A DNA stretch of 64,000 nt from Janthinobacterium sp. PC23-8 (GCF_002250505.1 NZ_NJGY01000004.1:111426-175425); one strand, 5' to 3'; shown: positions 50,407 to 60,327, counted from the stretch's first letter. Numbers and translations: made by a program. Notes: generated by a model not told the origin, from the sequence alone.

Positions 50407-51768
50407 ATGATGAACGAACCTGCCGCAGACAGCGGCTTTGCCGCCCCGCCCGTGCTGACCGTGACAGCCCTGAACCAGGCCGTCGCGCGCCTGCTCGAAC
50501 GCTCGTTTCCGCTGACCTGGATTGCGGGCGAGATTTCCAACTTCACGCGCGCCAGTTCCGGCCACTGGTATTTCACCCTGAAGGATGACGCGGCGCAGGT
50601 GCGCGCCGTGATGTTCCGTGGCCGCGCCCAGTACGCCGGCTTTACGCCGCGCGAAGGCGACAAGGTCGAGGTGCGCGCCCTGGTCACCCTGTACGGCGCG
50701 CGCGGCGACTACCAGATCAATGTGGAAGCGATCCGCCGCGCCGGCGTCGGCGCCCTGTACGAAGCGTTCCAGCGCCTGAAGGACAAACTGTCGGCGCAAG
50801 GCCTGTTCGACGTGGAGCGCAAGCGCGCCATCCCGATGTTCGCGCGCACCATCGGCATCGTCACCAGCCCGCAGGCGGCCGCCCTGCGCGACGTGCTGAC
50901 GGCCTTGCGGCGGCGCGCGCCGCACGTTTCCATCATTCTGTACCCCACCCCGGTGCAGGGCCAGCAGGCGCCGGAAAAAATCGCCCAGGCGATCCGCACC
51001 GCCTCGCAGCGGGCCGAATGCGACGTGCTGCTGGTGTGCCGTGGCGGCGGCAGCATCGAGGATTTATGGTCGTTCAACGATGAAGCTGTCGCCCATGCCA
51101 TCGCCGACTGCAGCATGCCGGTGATCAGCGGCGTCGGCCACGAGACCGATTTCACGATTGCCGACTTTGCGGCCGACCTGCGCGCCGCCACGCCGACGGC
51201 GGCCGCCGAACTGGCCGCCACGCCGCGCGCCGACTGGCTCGCTTCCCTGCGCGCCGACGCCACCGATTTGCGCCGCGCCATGCGCCGGCGCCTGGACGAC
51301 GCGGCGCAAACGCTGGACCGCCACAGCCGCCGCCTGCTCAACCCCAGGGCGCAGTTGCAACAGCAGCGCCTGCAACTGCTGGCCCTGTCGACCGCCATGA
51401 CGCACGCCACGCGCGCGCCGCTGAACCAGTCACTCCACGCACTGGACCGCCTGCGCCACCGCTGGGCCGCCCTGCGCCCCGACGTGACGGTGCCGCGCGC
51501 CCGGCTGCAGGAAGCGCGGCGCCGAAGCGGCGCGGCCATCGTTCAGCTGCTCGCACGTCGGCGCCAGCAGCTGGGCGCCCTGGCGGCGCAGCTTGAACTG
51601 CTCAACCCGCAGCGCACTTTGGAGCGCGGCTACGCCATCGTGCGCGACGAAAAGGGCGCCGTCGTGCGCTCGCCCGCGCAGCTCAAGGCACGCCAGAGTC
51701 TCAACGTGCGCCTGGCCGAAGGCAGCGCCGAGGTGGGCGTCGCCAGCGTGCAAACGGTGATGGAATAA
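50407..51768 (+). CDS. xseA: Exodeoxyribonuclease VII large subunit
   Basis: About 453 aa from ATG 50407 (50410 or 50365 also possible; no strong ribosome site). N-terminal OB-fold: LTVTALNQAVARLLERSFP, WIAGEISNFTRASSGHWYFTLKD. The catalytic region has GIVTSPQAAALRDVL, CRGGGSIEDLWSFNDE and ISGVGHETDFTIADFAAD, followed by a long Arg/Gln-rich coiled coil and RTLERGYAIVRDE. It forms ExoVII with a small XseB subunit not present here and degrades single-stranded DNA. Confidence 0.96.
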   Translation: MMNEPAADSGFAAPPVLTVTALNQAVARLLERSFPLTWIAGEISNFTRASSGHWYFTLKDDAAQVRAVMFRGRAQYAGFTPREGDKVEVRALVTLYGARGDYQINVEAIRRAGVGALYEAFQRLKDKLSAQGLFDVERKRAIPMFARTIGIVTSPQAAALRDVLTALRRRAPHVSIILYPTPVQGQQAPEKIAQAIRTASQRAECDVLLVCRGGGSIEDLWSFNDEAVAHAIADCSMPVISGVGHETDFTIADFAADLRAATPTAAAELAATPRADWLASLRADATDLRRAMRRRLDDAAQTLDRHSRRLLNPRAQLQQQRLQLLALSTAMTHATRAPLNQSLHALDRLRHRWAALRPDVTVPRARLQEARRRSGAAIVQLLARRRQQLGALAAQLELLNPQRTLERGYAIVRDEKGAVVRSPAQLKARQSLNVRLAEGSAEVGVASVQTVME

Positions 51769-51795
51769 AAAAAGGCCGGGTGTCGCCACCCGGCC
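51767..51795 (-). terminator. Intrinsic terminator of the TonB-dependent receptor gene
   Basis: Perfect 9-bp stem GGCCGGGTG / CACCCGGCC with loop TCGC; on the minus strand it is followed by a T7 run (51767-51773). It overlaps the xseA stop codon, so it may also act on the convergent transcript, though no T-run follows on the plus strand. Confidence 0.85.
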
Positions 51796-51832
51796 AAAAC
51801 ATGCTACTGAAGAACCTTCCCTGCCCTGCTGC

Positions 51833-54313
51833 CTAGAACTTCATCGACACCCTCGCGCCAAACGTGCGCGGCGCGTTGTAGAAGGCGCCGTAGATCTGCT
51901 GCGTCGGCTGGCATGGCATGCCCACATCGGTGCAGATTTCATTGACGTCGAGCTTGACTGCCTTGTCGGTGGCGTTCTGCACGAATGCCTCGACCGTATA
52001 GGCCTTGTTGGCCGGCTGGAAGCGCAGGCTCAGGTCCAGCGTGGTATAGGCTTCCTGGCGCTTGACGCCGGCGTGGCCCGGCACGTCGCCGTTGAAGGCG
52101 CCCGCGCCGACATAGGTCATGGTTTCGTAGTGCACCGAAGCGCGCGGCGTCAACTGGCCGCCGGCCACCGAAAAGTCATGCTCGTACTGTACCGTGGTGG
52201 AGAACTTCGGCGCGTGCTTCATGGTGCTGCCACCGACGTTCACCAGCGGCGCGGTGCTGCCGCAGGTGAGTCCCCTGGCGCGCGCCGCGTCGACGTCGCA
52301 CGACAGGAAATCGTCGTATACGGCTTTCAACCAGGTGGCGTTGCCGGTCAAACGGTCGATGTTGGTCGGGCGCCAGACCCATTCCGCTTCCAGGCCCTTG
52401 ACGGTGGCGCCGGCCGCGTTGAAGTTGGCCAGCACGCTGTTGACCACTTGCGATTCAAGCTTGTCCTTGTACTTCATCAGGAAGGCGTCGAGGTTCAGGG
52501 TCAGCTGACGATTGAGCAGGTCGGACTTGAAACCGATTTCATAGCTGGTCAGTTTTTCAGGCTTGGTGGTGGCGCCGCCGTCGCCGATGGCCGGCGAGTG
52601 GAAACCGGTCGTCACGGAACCGAACAGCAAGATGTCGGGCCGCAGCTTGTATTCGATGCGGCCCAGCCAGGTGGCCTGGCCGTATTTCAGGTCGGCCGTA
52701 TTGTCGCCCGGCGTATTGCCGCAGGAAGCGGCCGTGATCGCGCCGCCCGGCCCGATATTGTGCGTGTTGGCCAGGCCCGTGCCCGGCTTCACCAGTTGCG
52801 CCATCTGGTCGGGCGTGAGCACGGTGGTGCCCAGCGGCGTGTTGGCCGGCCAGTTCGGACAGGCCCAGTTCTGGCCGCCGATATCGAATTTATGATCCTT
52901 GGTGTAGCGCGCGCCGGCCGTCAGCTTGAGCTGGTCGTTGACCTGCTGGCTGACCTGGCCGAACACGGCTTTCGATTTCAGCTGGCGGTCACCCTGGATG
53001 AACGACATCGACGAGGCGTACTGGCCAACGGTGGGCTGGACGAAAATCACCGCGCCGTTGGCGATATCCTGCTGCACCGCCGCCTGCGAAATCTGGCTGC
53101 GGTCGATATCGAAGCGCACCTTGTTCTTCTCGTTGAACAGGAACACGCCGGCCACCCACTGGAACGGCGCCTCGTCGTCCGAGCGCGCCTGCAGCTCGTG
53201 CGAATAGCTGTCGAACTGCGCCCAGTCGGTGCGGTTTTCCGACTTGAAGCCGGGGAACAGGCCGGCGTCGGCATCGTTGCTGTTCTGGCGCTTGTAGCGG
53301 CTCCAGCTGCCCAGGTAAGTGAAATCAAGCCCGTCGGTCGGCTTGTAATTGAGCTTGCCCTTGTAGGTCAAGATCGATTGATCGAGCGTGCCCGGGGTGT
53401 CGATCAGGGCCGAGCGCAGTTTTTCGCCCGCTTTCGGTTCGGCCGCCAGGTAGACGTTGCCGGCGCCCTGATCCAGAAAATAATCGGCGATAAAGGTGCC
53501 ACGCAATTGCGGCGTGATCTTCCACAGCAGGGACGCGCGCACGCCCATCTGGTCACCGGCACCGTACTTGGCCGCGCCCGGCATCACGTTCGAGCCACGG
53601 CGAAAATCCACCGTGCCGTCGTGGCTGTCCTTGATGGCGGCGATCCGCAGCGCCACGTCGTCGGAAAACGGGATATTGAGCATGGCCTGCGTCTGCAGGT
53701 GGCGGTAGTCGCCCACCGTGATGCCGGCCGAACCCATCAGCTTGGTGGTGTTCGGCGCGGCCGACACCAGATTGACGGCGCCGGCGGTCGAATTGCGGCC
53801 GTTCAGCGTGCCCTGCGGGCCGCGCGCCACCTCCACGTGCGACAAGTCATACATCAGCGCCGTGGCGCCTTGCGGGCGCGGCGAATACACGCCGTCGACG
53901 TAAAACGCGACGGCCGGGTCGCCCAGCTCCGTGTGGTTGGCCGAGCCCACGCCGCGCATATAGACGTGCACGCCGCCCGAGTCGCCATGCTGCTCGACCA
54001 CCAGGCTCGGTACCATGGTGGCCAGCGAGGCCAGGTCCTTGACCTGGTTATTCTGCAGGGTGTCCTGGTTGAAGGCGGTGACGGCCAGCGGCGTGTCCTG
54101 CACAAAGGTGTTGCGGCGCGTGGCCGTGACGACGATGCGGTCCATCTGTCCGGCTGCCGGCGCGGCTGCCGGCGCTGGCGTGGCTGCCTCTGCCGCGGGC
54201 GCGGGCGTGTCGGCCTGCTGGGCCATGGCGGCGCCACTGCCCAACAGAATCAGCTGGGCAAATGTGACGTGGGCCAGGCTGCTGGCGATGGTGTTGCGTG
54301 CTGGTTGTTTCAT
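51833..54313 (-). CDS. TonB-dependent receptor
   Basis: 826 aa. A signal peptide ending AAMAQQA is followed by an Ala/Pro linker, the TonB box region DRIVVTATRR, a plug domain (DTPLAVTAFNQDTLQ, PSLVVEQHGDSGGVHVYMRG, VEVARGPQGTLNGRNSTAGAV in pieces) and a 22-strand-type barrel ending in Phe (FGARVSMKF). It should import a ligand across the outer membrane with TonB-ExbBD energy. It lies downstream of the sugar ABC/beta-glucosidase genes (126-bp gap), so the ligand is plausibly a beta-linked oligosaccharide; this is context only. Confidence 0.93.
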   Translation of the reverse strand: MKQPARNTIASSLAHVTFAQLILLGSGAAMAQQADTPAPAAEAATPAPAAAPAAGQMDRIVVTATRRNTFVQDTPLAVTAFNQDTLQNNQVKDLASLATMVPSLVVEQHGDSGGVHVYMRGVGSANHTELGDPAVAFYVDGVYSPRPQGATALMYDLSHVEVARGPQGTLNGRNSTAGAVNLVSAAPNTTKLMGSAGITVGDYRHLQTQAMLNIPFSDDVALRIAAIKDSHDGTVDFRRGSNVMPGAAKYGAGDQMGVRASLLWKITPQLRGTFIADYFLDQGAGNVYLAAEPKAGEKLRSALIDTPGTLDQSILTYKGKLNYKPTDGLDFTYLGSWSRYKRQNSNDADAGLFPGFKSENRTDWAQFDSYSHELQARSDDEAPFQWVAGVFLFNEKNKVRFDIDRSQISQAAVQQDIANGAVIFVQPTVGQYASSMSFIQGDRQLKSKAVFGQVSQQVNDQLKLTAGARYTKDHKFDIGGQNWACPNWPANTPLGTTVLTPDQMAQLVKPGTGLANTHNIGPGGAITAASCGNTPGDNTADLKYGQATWLGRIEYKLRPDILLFGSVTTGFHSPAIGDGGATTKPEKLTSYEIGFKSDLLNRQLTLNLDAFLMKYKDKLESQVVNSVLANFNAAGATVKGLEAEWVWRPTNIDRLTGNATWLKAVYDDFLSCDVDAARARGLTCGSTAPLVNVGGSTMKHAPKFSTTVQYEHDFSVAGGQLTPRASVHYETMTYVGAGAFNGDVPGHAGVKRQEAYTTLDLSLRFQPANKAYTVEAFVQNATDKAVKLDVNEICTDVGMPCQPTQQIYGAFYNAPRTFGARVSMKF

Positions 54314-54439
54314 GATGTGTCTCCTCTACCTGCCACTGGTTGAATGATTGAATACATGGCTCTGCGGCCATTGCCTTCTTTTTTTCTGCTGCTGTTTTTA
54401 AGCCGCTGGTCAGCTCGAATTCATGACGCCTCCATCGCT

Positions 54440-55480
54440 TCAGTGCCTGGCGACGGCGCGGCCGCCGGCATCGAACAGAAATGCGTGCCCGTCTTCCGGC
54501 ACAAAACCGATGGCGCTGCCTTGTGCCAGCGCATGGCGCGTCTCGCCATGGAGCTTGATGGCCAGGGCGTGGCTGCTGTTGTCCACCGTCGCGTGGACGA
54601 TCTGCGCGTCACCGAGCTGCTCGATCAGGGTGACGGTGGCGCCGTAGCCATTACCCGGTGAAACCAGGCGCAGGTGTTCGGGGCGGATGCCGACCAGCAT
54701 GCCTGGTTCGCCACCGAGTTGCGCGGCCAGGCCCGGCACGGCGGCGCACGGCAAAAAGTTCATGCGCAGCGCGCCGATAAAGCCGGCCACGAACTGGCTG
54801 GCCGGATGGCGGTACAGATCCAGTGGCGCGCCGACCTGCTCCAGGTGACCGCCATGGAACACGGCGACCCGGTCGCCCAGGGTCATCGCCTCGACCTGGT
54901 CGTGGGTCACGTAAATCATCGTCGTGCCCAGTTCCTGGTGCAGCTTGGCCAGCTCGATGCGGGTCTGCACGCGCAAGGAGGCGTCGAGGTTCGACAGCGG
55001 CTCGTCGAACAGGAACACCTTGGGCTGGCGCACGATGGAGCGGCCGATCGCCACGCGCTGGCGCTCGCCGCCGGACAGGGCCTTGGGTTTGCGCTCGAGC
55101 AGATGGGTGATCTGCAAAATCTCGGCCACCCTGCCCACGGCCACGCGCACGTCGGCTTCGGCCCGGCCCGCCATCTTCAAGGCAAAACCCATGTTTTCGC
55201 GCGCCGTCATGTGCGGGTACAGCGCATAGCTCTGGAACACCATGGCGATGCCGCGCTCGGCCGGCGGCACGTCGTTGGCCAGCATGTCGCCGATGCGCAG
55301 CTGGCCGGCGCTGATGTCTTCCAGGCCGGCGATCATGCGCAGCAGGGTCGACTTGCCGCAGCCGGACGGCCCGACAAACACCATGAATTCGCCGTCATGG
55401 ATATCGAGGTCAAGTCCCTTGACGATTTCCGGGCCATCGCCATAGGTCTTGCGGATGCCGCGCAGCGAGATGGCGGCCAT
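54440..55480 (-). CDS. Sugar ABC transporter ATP-binding protein (MalK/UgpC type)
   Basis: 346 aa from ATG 55478-55480, 1 bp after the beta-glucosidase stop, with GGGGAG upstream. Walker A GPSGCGKSTLL, Q-loop VFQSYALYPHMT, signature ALSGGERQRVAIGR, Walker B VFLFDEPLSNLD and H-loop VTHDQVEAM are all present, and a C-terminal TOBE/OB domain with GIRPEHL identifies the CUT1 carbohydrate class. It powers the two permeases encoded upstream. Confidence 0.95.
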   Translation of the reverse strand: MAAISLRGIRKTYGDGPEIVKGLDLDIHDGEFMVFVGPSGCGKSTLLRMIAGLEDISAGQLRIGDMLANDVPPAERGIAMVFQSYALYPHMTARENMGFALKMAGRAEADVRVAVGRVAEILQITHLLERKPKALSGGERQRVAIGRSIVRQPKVFLFDEPLSNLDASLRVQTRIELAKLHQELGTTMIYVTHDQVEAMTLGDRVAVFHGGHLEQVGAPLDLYRHPASQFVAGFIGALRMNFLPCAAVPGLAAQLGGEPGMLVGIRPEHLRLVSPGNGYGATVTLIEQLGDAQIVHATVDNSSHALAIKLHGETRHALAQGSAIGFVPEDGHAFLFDAGGRAVARH

Positions 55481-55481
55481 C

Positions 55482-56861
55482 TCAGCGCTCCCCGGCCGTC
55501 GCCAGCTGCGGCGCATGCAGCGCACGCTGCGCGGCGATAAAGTCGCGGTACCACAGGGCGCTGTCCTTCAGGCTGCGCTGCTGCGTGGCGTAATCGACAT
55601 ACACCATGCCAAAGCGCTTGGCGTAGCCCGAATTCCACTCGAAGTTGTCCAGCAAACTCCAGTAGAAATAGCCGCGCACGTCGATGCCCTGGGCGATCAC
55701 GGCGCGCAAGGCGTCCAGGTGCAGCTGTACGTAGTCGATGCGCGGCTGGTCGTGGACCTTGCCGCCATCGAGCCTGTCGGCGACCGCCATGCCGTTTTCA
55801 GTGATGTAGACCGGTGGCAGCGGATACTCGCGGTGCAGGCCCACCAGCAGTTCCGTCAGCCCCTGCGGATAGGTTTCCCACCCCATGTCGTTTACGCCCA
55901 GCTTGCATTCGGGCTTGCGCGGCGGCGTCTCGCCGCTGACAAAGGCGCGCGTGTAGTAGTTCACGCCGAGGAAGTCGATCGGCTGTTTAATGTCCGTGAA
56001 ATCGTTTTCAAAGATCGACAAAGCTGAAGCGTCGATATGTTTCAGGGCCAGCGCCGGGTAGCGGCCCTTGAAGATGGCGTCCATATACCACTGCACCGAG
56101 CGCGCATATTCGAGTTCGGCCAATTCGCGGTCACGGGCGCTGTCGGTGGCCGGCGTCGCCGTCCATTGATTGAGCACGATGCCCAGCTTGGCCGACGGCG
56201 CCACGGCGCGCATCGCCTGCATGGCCAGGCCGTGCGACAGCAGCAAATGGTGCGATACCTGCACGGCGGCCACAGGGTCCGCCATGCCGGGCGCGAACTG
56301 GCCCGTGCCGTGGCCGAGCACCGCCGTGCACCATGGTTCGTTATGGGTGGCGATGCTGCTCACGCGGTGGCCGAAGCGGCGCGCCACTTCGGCGCCATAG
56401 GCGGCAAAGTGATAGCAGGTGGCGCGATTGAGCCAGCCGCCTTCGTCCTGCAAGGCTTGCGGCAGGTCCCAGTGGTAGAGCGTCAGGTGGGCGTCGAGGC
56501 CCTTGGCGGCCAGCGCGTCGAGCAATCGGGCATAAAAATCGAAGCCGGCCTCGTTCCAGGCGCCCGAACCGGTGGGCTGCACGCGCGACCAGGACATGGA
56601 AAATCGGTAGGCGTTCACGCCCAGGTTGGCGATCAGTTCCACATCGTCGGCGTAGCGGTGGTAATGGTCGCAGGCCACGTCGCCATTGCTGCCGTCGGTG
56701 ATCTTGCCCTCGGTGTGGCTGAAAGTGTCCCAGATCGACGGGCCGCGGCCATCGATGGCGGCCGCACCCTCGATCTGGTAGGCGCTGGTGGCCACGCCCC
56801 AGGTAAAGGTGGCGGGAAATTGAGTAACGGTATCGTCGTTATGCATGGTGGTTGGTGTCAT
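55482..56861 (-). CDS. GH1 family beta-glucosidase
   Basis: 459 aa, no signal peptide, so cytoplasmic. It opens FPATFTWGVATSAYQIEGA and GRGPSIWDTFSHTEGKI, has acid/base Glu175 in ATHNEPW and nucleophile Glu355 in VYITENG, and ends with GYFYWSLLDNFEWNSGYAKRFG (in pieces) lining the aglycone site. It hydrolyses beta-D-glucosides such as cellobiose imported by the neighbouring ABC system. It lies 23 bp after the second permease. Confidence 0.95.
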   Translation of the reverse strand: MTPTTMHNDDTVTQFPATFTWGVATSAYQIEGAAAIDGRGPSIWDTFSHTEGKITDGSNGDVACDHYHRYADDVELIANLGVNAYRFSMSWSRVQPTGSGAWNEAGFDFYARLLDALAAKGLDAHLTLYHWDLPQALQDEGGWLNRATCYHFAAYGAEVARRFGHRVSSIATHNEPWCTAVLGHGTGQFAPGMADPVAAVQVSHHLLLSHGLAMQAMRAVAPSAKLGIVLNQWTATPATDSARDRELAELEYARSVQWYMDAIFKGRYPALALKHIDASALSIFENDFTDIKQPIDFLGVNYYTRAFVSGETPPRKPECKLGVNDMGWETYPQGLTELLVGLHREYPLPPVYITENGMAVADRLDGGKVHDQPRIDYVQLHLDALRAVIAQGIDVRGYFYWSLLDNFEWNSGYAKRFGMVYVDYATQQRSLKDSALWYRDFIAAQRALHAPQLATAGER

Positions 56862-56884
56862 GTTGGTGGTTTAAAAGGAACGGC

Positions 56885-57730
56885 TTAACCTTTGACGGCG
56901 CCTTGGGTCAAGCCTTCGATCAGGCGTTTTGAAGCGACAAAAAACATCAGCAGCAGCGGCAGCACGGCAATCGCCGCACCCGTCATCAGGGCGCCCCACT
57001 CCGTGTTGTTCGGCGCCTGCATGCTGCGCAGCGCCAGCGGAATCGTGTAGTTTTCGACCGAGCGCATCACCACCAGCGGCGTGATGAAGTTGTTCCAGGA
57101 GTTGATAAAGGTGATCAAGCCCAGGGTGCCCATGGCCGGCCCGATCAGCGGCAGCACCACGCGCCAGTAGATGGCAAATTCGCCGCAGCCGTCGATGCGC
57201 GCCGCCTCGATCAGGTCCTTCGGAATCGCCGTGCCGATATACTGGCGCATCAGGAAGATGCCCAGCGCGCCGGCGGCGCCCGGCACATACAGGGCGCGCG
57301 GCTGGTCCAGCCATCCCAGAAAATCCATCAGCATAAAGGTCGGTATCATGTTCATGAACGACGGAATGATCATCGACGCCATCACCAGCGTAAACAGCGG
57401 GCGCTTGAAGCGGAACTCGTACATGGCGAACGCATAGCCGGCCAGCGAGCAAAAAAACAGCGTCAGCGCCGTCGTCATCAGGGCCACGTACAGGCTGATG
57501 CCGATATTGCGCCAGAACGGCAGACGCTCCTGCAGCAGTTCCAGGTTATTCAGCAGCGCCGTGCCGAACCAGCGCGGCGGCGGCAGGCTGTAGATCTCGG
57601 CGCTGGTATGCGTGGCGAACACGAACATGAAGTAGAACGGCGCGACCATGATCATGGTGCCGATCGCCACCATGGCGTAAGCCGACCAGCGCGCGCTGGT
57701 GGCGGTGGCGGAAATGTTCGTGGCGCTCAT
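56885..57730 (-). CDS. Carbohydrate ABC transporter permease (MalG-like)
   Basis: 281 aa with six membrane helices. The EAA loop is EAARIDGCGEFAIYWRVVLPLIGPA. The N-terminal helix YAMVAIGTMIMVAPFYFMF and C-terminal LIEGLTQGAVKG are typical of MalG/CUT1 permeases. It overlaps the upstream MalF-like gene by 4 bp. Confidence 0.94.
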   Translation of the reverse strand: MSATNISATATSARWSAYAMVAIGTMIMVAPFYFMFVFATHTSAEIYSLPPPRWFGTALLNNLELLQERLPFWRNIGISLYVALMTTALTLFFCSLAGYAFAMYEFRFKRPLFTLVMASMIIPSFMNMIPTFMLMDFLGWLDQPRALYVPGAAGALGIFLMRQYIGTAIPKDLIEAARIDGCGEFAIYWRVVLPLIGPAMGTLGLITFINSWNNFITPLVVMRSVENYTIPLALRSMQAPNNTEWGALMTGAAIAVLPLLLMFFVASKRLIEGLTQGAVKG

Positions 57731-58731
57731 CGCTGTGCCTCTTTACGTTCATTGCGGCTGAAGACGCGGTTGTTGACCCAGGTAGTGCTGGCGATGATCA
57801 GGAACAGCAGCCAGGAAATTGCCGACGCCGTGCCGAAGTCGCCCGAGGAGAACGCCGTCTTGTAGACAAAGATGGCGGTCGTCATCACCGACTGGCTCAC
57901 GCCGCTGGACTCGGCCACCAGCACGAAGGGCTCCTCGAACAGCTGCAGATTGCCCATGATGGTGAGCGTCACGGCCAGGTAGATCATCGGTTTGAGTTGC
58001 GGCAAGGTGATGTACCAGAACTGCTGGCGTTTCGAGGCGCCGTCGATGGTGGCCGCTTCGTACAGGTCCTTCGGGATCACCTGCAGCGCCGACAGATACA
58101 GCACCAGGTTCCAGCCCAGATAGCGCCAGAAAATCACGAAGGCCACGGCCGGCTTGATGAACAGCGAGCTGCCCAGCCAGTCGATCGATTCGGCGGGAAA
58201 CAGGCCGCCGATCACGGGCAGGCTGGCGCACCAGGCAATGAGCACATTGATCTGCCCGTAGTCGCGTGAAAACAGGGTATTGAACACCATGGCAATGGCC
58301 ACGCTGGAGGTAATGAACGGTAAAAAGTAGATGCCGATCACCAGGTTGCGCGAGCGCTTGAAGCTGTTGTGGATAAACGCCGCCAGCGGAATTGCCACCA
58401 GGTGCTGCGGCACGCCCGAGGCCAGCGCCAGCCACACGGTATTGCCCAGCGAGCGCAAAAACCACGGGTCGCTCAGCGCGTACTTGTAGTTGTCCAGCCC
58501 CACCCACTGCATCGCCTCGACGCCGCTGGCCGCCTCCCACTGATTGAACGACAGGTAGATGGAAAACAGCAGCGGAAACAGGCTGAAAATGGCGAACAGG
58601 ATAAAGAAGGGGCTGATGAAAATATACGGCGCCCACTTTTTCATATTGAAGCGTCGAGGCCGCAGCCGCGCCGCCGCTGGCGCGGCTGCCTCTTGCTGCG
58701 CCGGCACCGCCGACGAAGAATGAACAGTCAT
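57727..58731 (-). CDS. Carbohydrate ABC transporter permease (MalF-like)
   Basis: 334 aa. A hydrophilic, Ala/Pro-rich N-terminal tail precedes six helices starting YIFISPFFILFAIFSLFPLLF. The EAA loop is EAATIDGASKRQQFWYITLPQL. It forms the membrane channel with the MalG-like partner. It starts 9 bp after the binding-protein gene. Confidence 0.94.
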   Translation of the reverse strand: MTVHSSSAVPAQQEAAAPAAARLRPRRFNMKKWAPYIFISPFFILFAIFSLFPLLFSIYLSFNQWEAASGVEAMQWVGLDNYKYALSDPWFLRSLGNTVWLALASGVPQHLVAIPLAAFIHNSFKRSRNLVIGIYFLPFITSSVAIAMVFNTLFSRDYGQINVLIAWCASLPVIGGLFPAESIDWLGSSLFIKPAVAFVIFWRYLGWNLVLYLSALQVIPKDLYEAATIDGASKRQQFWYITLPQLKPMIYLAVTLTIMGNLQLFEEPFVLVAESSGVSQSVMTTAIFVYKTAFSSGDFGTASAISWLLFLIIASTTWVNNRVFSRNERKEAQR

Positions 58732-58740
58732 GACGGCTCC

Positions 58741-60018
58741 CTAGCGGCGCGCGCGGTGCGTGATCAAGGCCTTGGCGTCGGCCAGCGCGGTCTTGATATC
58801 CTTGTTCTGCGCCAGCACGCTTTCGAGCTCCATATTGACGATATCGCGCGCCACGGCGTCGAACTTGTCGACCCTGATCACGGGAATTTTCGCCGCCGTC
58901 TCGCGCGCCAGCAGCCGTGTTTTCTGGCCGCCGAAATACGCTTGCGGCTCGTCCATCATCGGATCAAGGTAGGCCGCCTTCAGGGCCGGAAAGGCGCCGA
59001 TCTCCTTCAGGGAATGCAGCTGAATATCCTTGTTCACCGTCATGAACTTGATGAATTCCCAGGCCTGGGTTTTATTCGCGGCTTTTTTCGGGATGCCGTA
59101 AAACGAGCCGCCGTAGGAGGCCAGCGCGCCGGCCGGCAGGTTGGCCGCGCGCCACTGGCCTTTGGAATCGGGCGCCAGCCACTTTGCCAGGTGGCCGCTC
59201 AGCCAGGAACCCATCATCTGGCTGGCCACCTTGTCGCGCTTGAAGCCTTCGGCCCATTCGCCGGTCCAGGCCACGGTGCGCGCGTCGATGCCGGCCACCC
59301 GCGCCGCTTTCGCCAGCTCGAAGGCTTTCACGAAGCGGGGCGAATCGACCAGCACCTGGCCCTTGTCGCCAAAATAAATGCCTTCGCCGTCCTTCAGGTT
59401 GGCGCGAATGTAAATGTCGGCCAGGTCGCTGGCGCCGGCCAGCAGATAGGTGCCGGTGGCCGCCTTGAGCTTCTTGCCGGCGGCGATATACGACTCCCAC
59501 GACTGCGTCAGGTCGGCCTCCTTGATGCCGGCCTTGTCCATCAGGTCCTTGCGGTAGAACAGGGTGCCCGGCCCCAGGTCGGCCGGCATGGCGCCCAGGG
59601 TGCCGCGCGAACTGGTCGCCTGCACGAACGTGAACGGCACGAACCTGTCGCGGTACTGCCCTGCCCCGTACGGCGGCTGCAACAGGTCTTCCATGCCTTT
59701 CGATTCGGCGAAGCTGCCCACATAGCGAAAGTCGATCGCCATCACGTCGGGCAGGCGCGCGCCGGCCGCCAGCGCCGTGGTCATGGAATTGTGATGGTCG
59801 TCGATCTGCAGGCTGACCAGTTTGACTTTCACTTGCGGATACAGTTTTTCCCACAGCGGCAGGGCCGTTTTCACGGCGCGGTCGAGGTCGGGAAACGAGG
59901 CGACGGTGATGGTGGCGGGCGCCAGCGCCGGGGCGGCAGCGGGCGGCGCTGCCGCGATGGCGCAGTTGCCCAGCAGTGACGTGACCAGTGCGCTCACGCC
60001 AAGGGTGATTGACTTCAT
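58741..60018 (-). CDS. Sugar ABC transporter substrate-binding protein
   Basis: 425 aa, first gene of the sugar operon. A signal peptide (MKSITLGVSALVTSLLG...IAAA) is followed by a class I extracellular solute-binding fold: ITVASFPDLDRAVKTALPLW, ARLPDVMAIDFRYV, LFYRKDLMDKAGI, YIAAGKKLKAATG and a late AWEFIKFMTVN. It delivers a sugar to the MalF/MalG-like permeases. Three LacI-type operators lie in the upstream region. Confidence 0.93.
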   Translation of the reverse strand: MKSITLGVSALVTSLLGNCAIAAAPPAAAPALAPATITVASFPDLDRAVKTALPLWEKLYPQVKVKLVSLQIDDHHNSMTTALAAGARLPDVMAIDFRYVGSFAESKGMEDLLQPPYGAGQYRDRFVPFTFVQATSSRGTLGAMPADLGPGTLFYRKDLMDKAGIKEADLTQSWESYIAAGKKLKAATGTYLLAGASDLADIYIRANLKDGEGIYFGDKGQVLVDSPRFVKAFELAKAARVAGIDARTVAWTGEWAEGFKRDKVASQMMGSWLSGHLAKWLAPDSKGQWRAANLPAGALASYGGSFYGIPKKAANKTQAWEFIKFMTVNKDIQLHSLKEIGAFPALKAAYLDPMMDEPQAYFGGQKTRLLARETAAKIPVIRVDKFDAVARDIVNMELESVLAQNKDIKTALADAKALITHRARR

Positions 60019-60051
60019 TATTTCGTCTCCGTTTTTGAGCGTCTTCTATCT

Positions 60052-60065
60052 TGAAAACGTTTTCA
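60052..60065. promoter_or_regulatory. LacI-family operator, site 1 (proximal to the binding-protein gene)
   Basis: TGAAAACGTTTTCA, a perfect 14-bp palindrome with the central CG of LacI/GalR-family operators, 34 bp upstream of the binding-protein ATG. The divergent region 60019-60327 holds this and two more sites plus a hairpin-capable GTTTTCCC...GGGAAAAAC stretch near 60161-60190; no other gene is seen. Confidence 0.88.
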
Positions 60066-60216
60066 CAACATGCAGCCATTTAACACCGCAAAGAAAATGA
60101 AGTCAACCGAAAAAGTTGTCTTTTATTTTAAGATGGGCATTTGGCATGCCGCCAGCGCCCCTGTTTTCCCTATGAAAACGGGAAAAACAGCGCGGATGAC
60201 GACTGTGGTTTTTTTA

Positions 60217-60230
60217 TGAAAACGTTTTCA
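60217..60230. promoter_or_regulatory. LacI-family operator, site 2
   Basis: TGAAAACGTTTTCA, identical to site 1 and 165 bp away from it, a spacing that would allow looping by a tetrameric or paired regulator. Confidence 0.88.
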
Positions 60231-60275
60231 AGATGCTTGCCGCAAGCCTGCCGCCGGTTTATGGTAATCTTTCGT

Positions 60276-60289
60276 TGAAAAGGTTTTCA
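60276..60289. promoter_or_regulatory. LacI-family operator, site 3 (variant, proximal to the regulator gene)
   Basis: TGAAAAGGTTTTCA, one central base different from sites 1 and 2, 39 bp upstream of the lacI-type start; probably weaker and autoregulatory. Confidence 0.75.
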
Positions 60290-60327
60290 GAGCACTGAAG
60301 GCCGGCATCTTTGATCCAGGATAGACC

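Noticed and set aside
60161..60190. CTGTTTTCCC...GGGAAAAACAG hairpin in the lacI-sugar operon gap as a terminator
   Set aside because: It lies between divergent promoters where no transcript should end and lacks a T-run; it may simply reflect A/T-rich control DNA.
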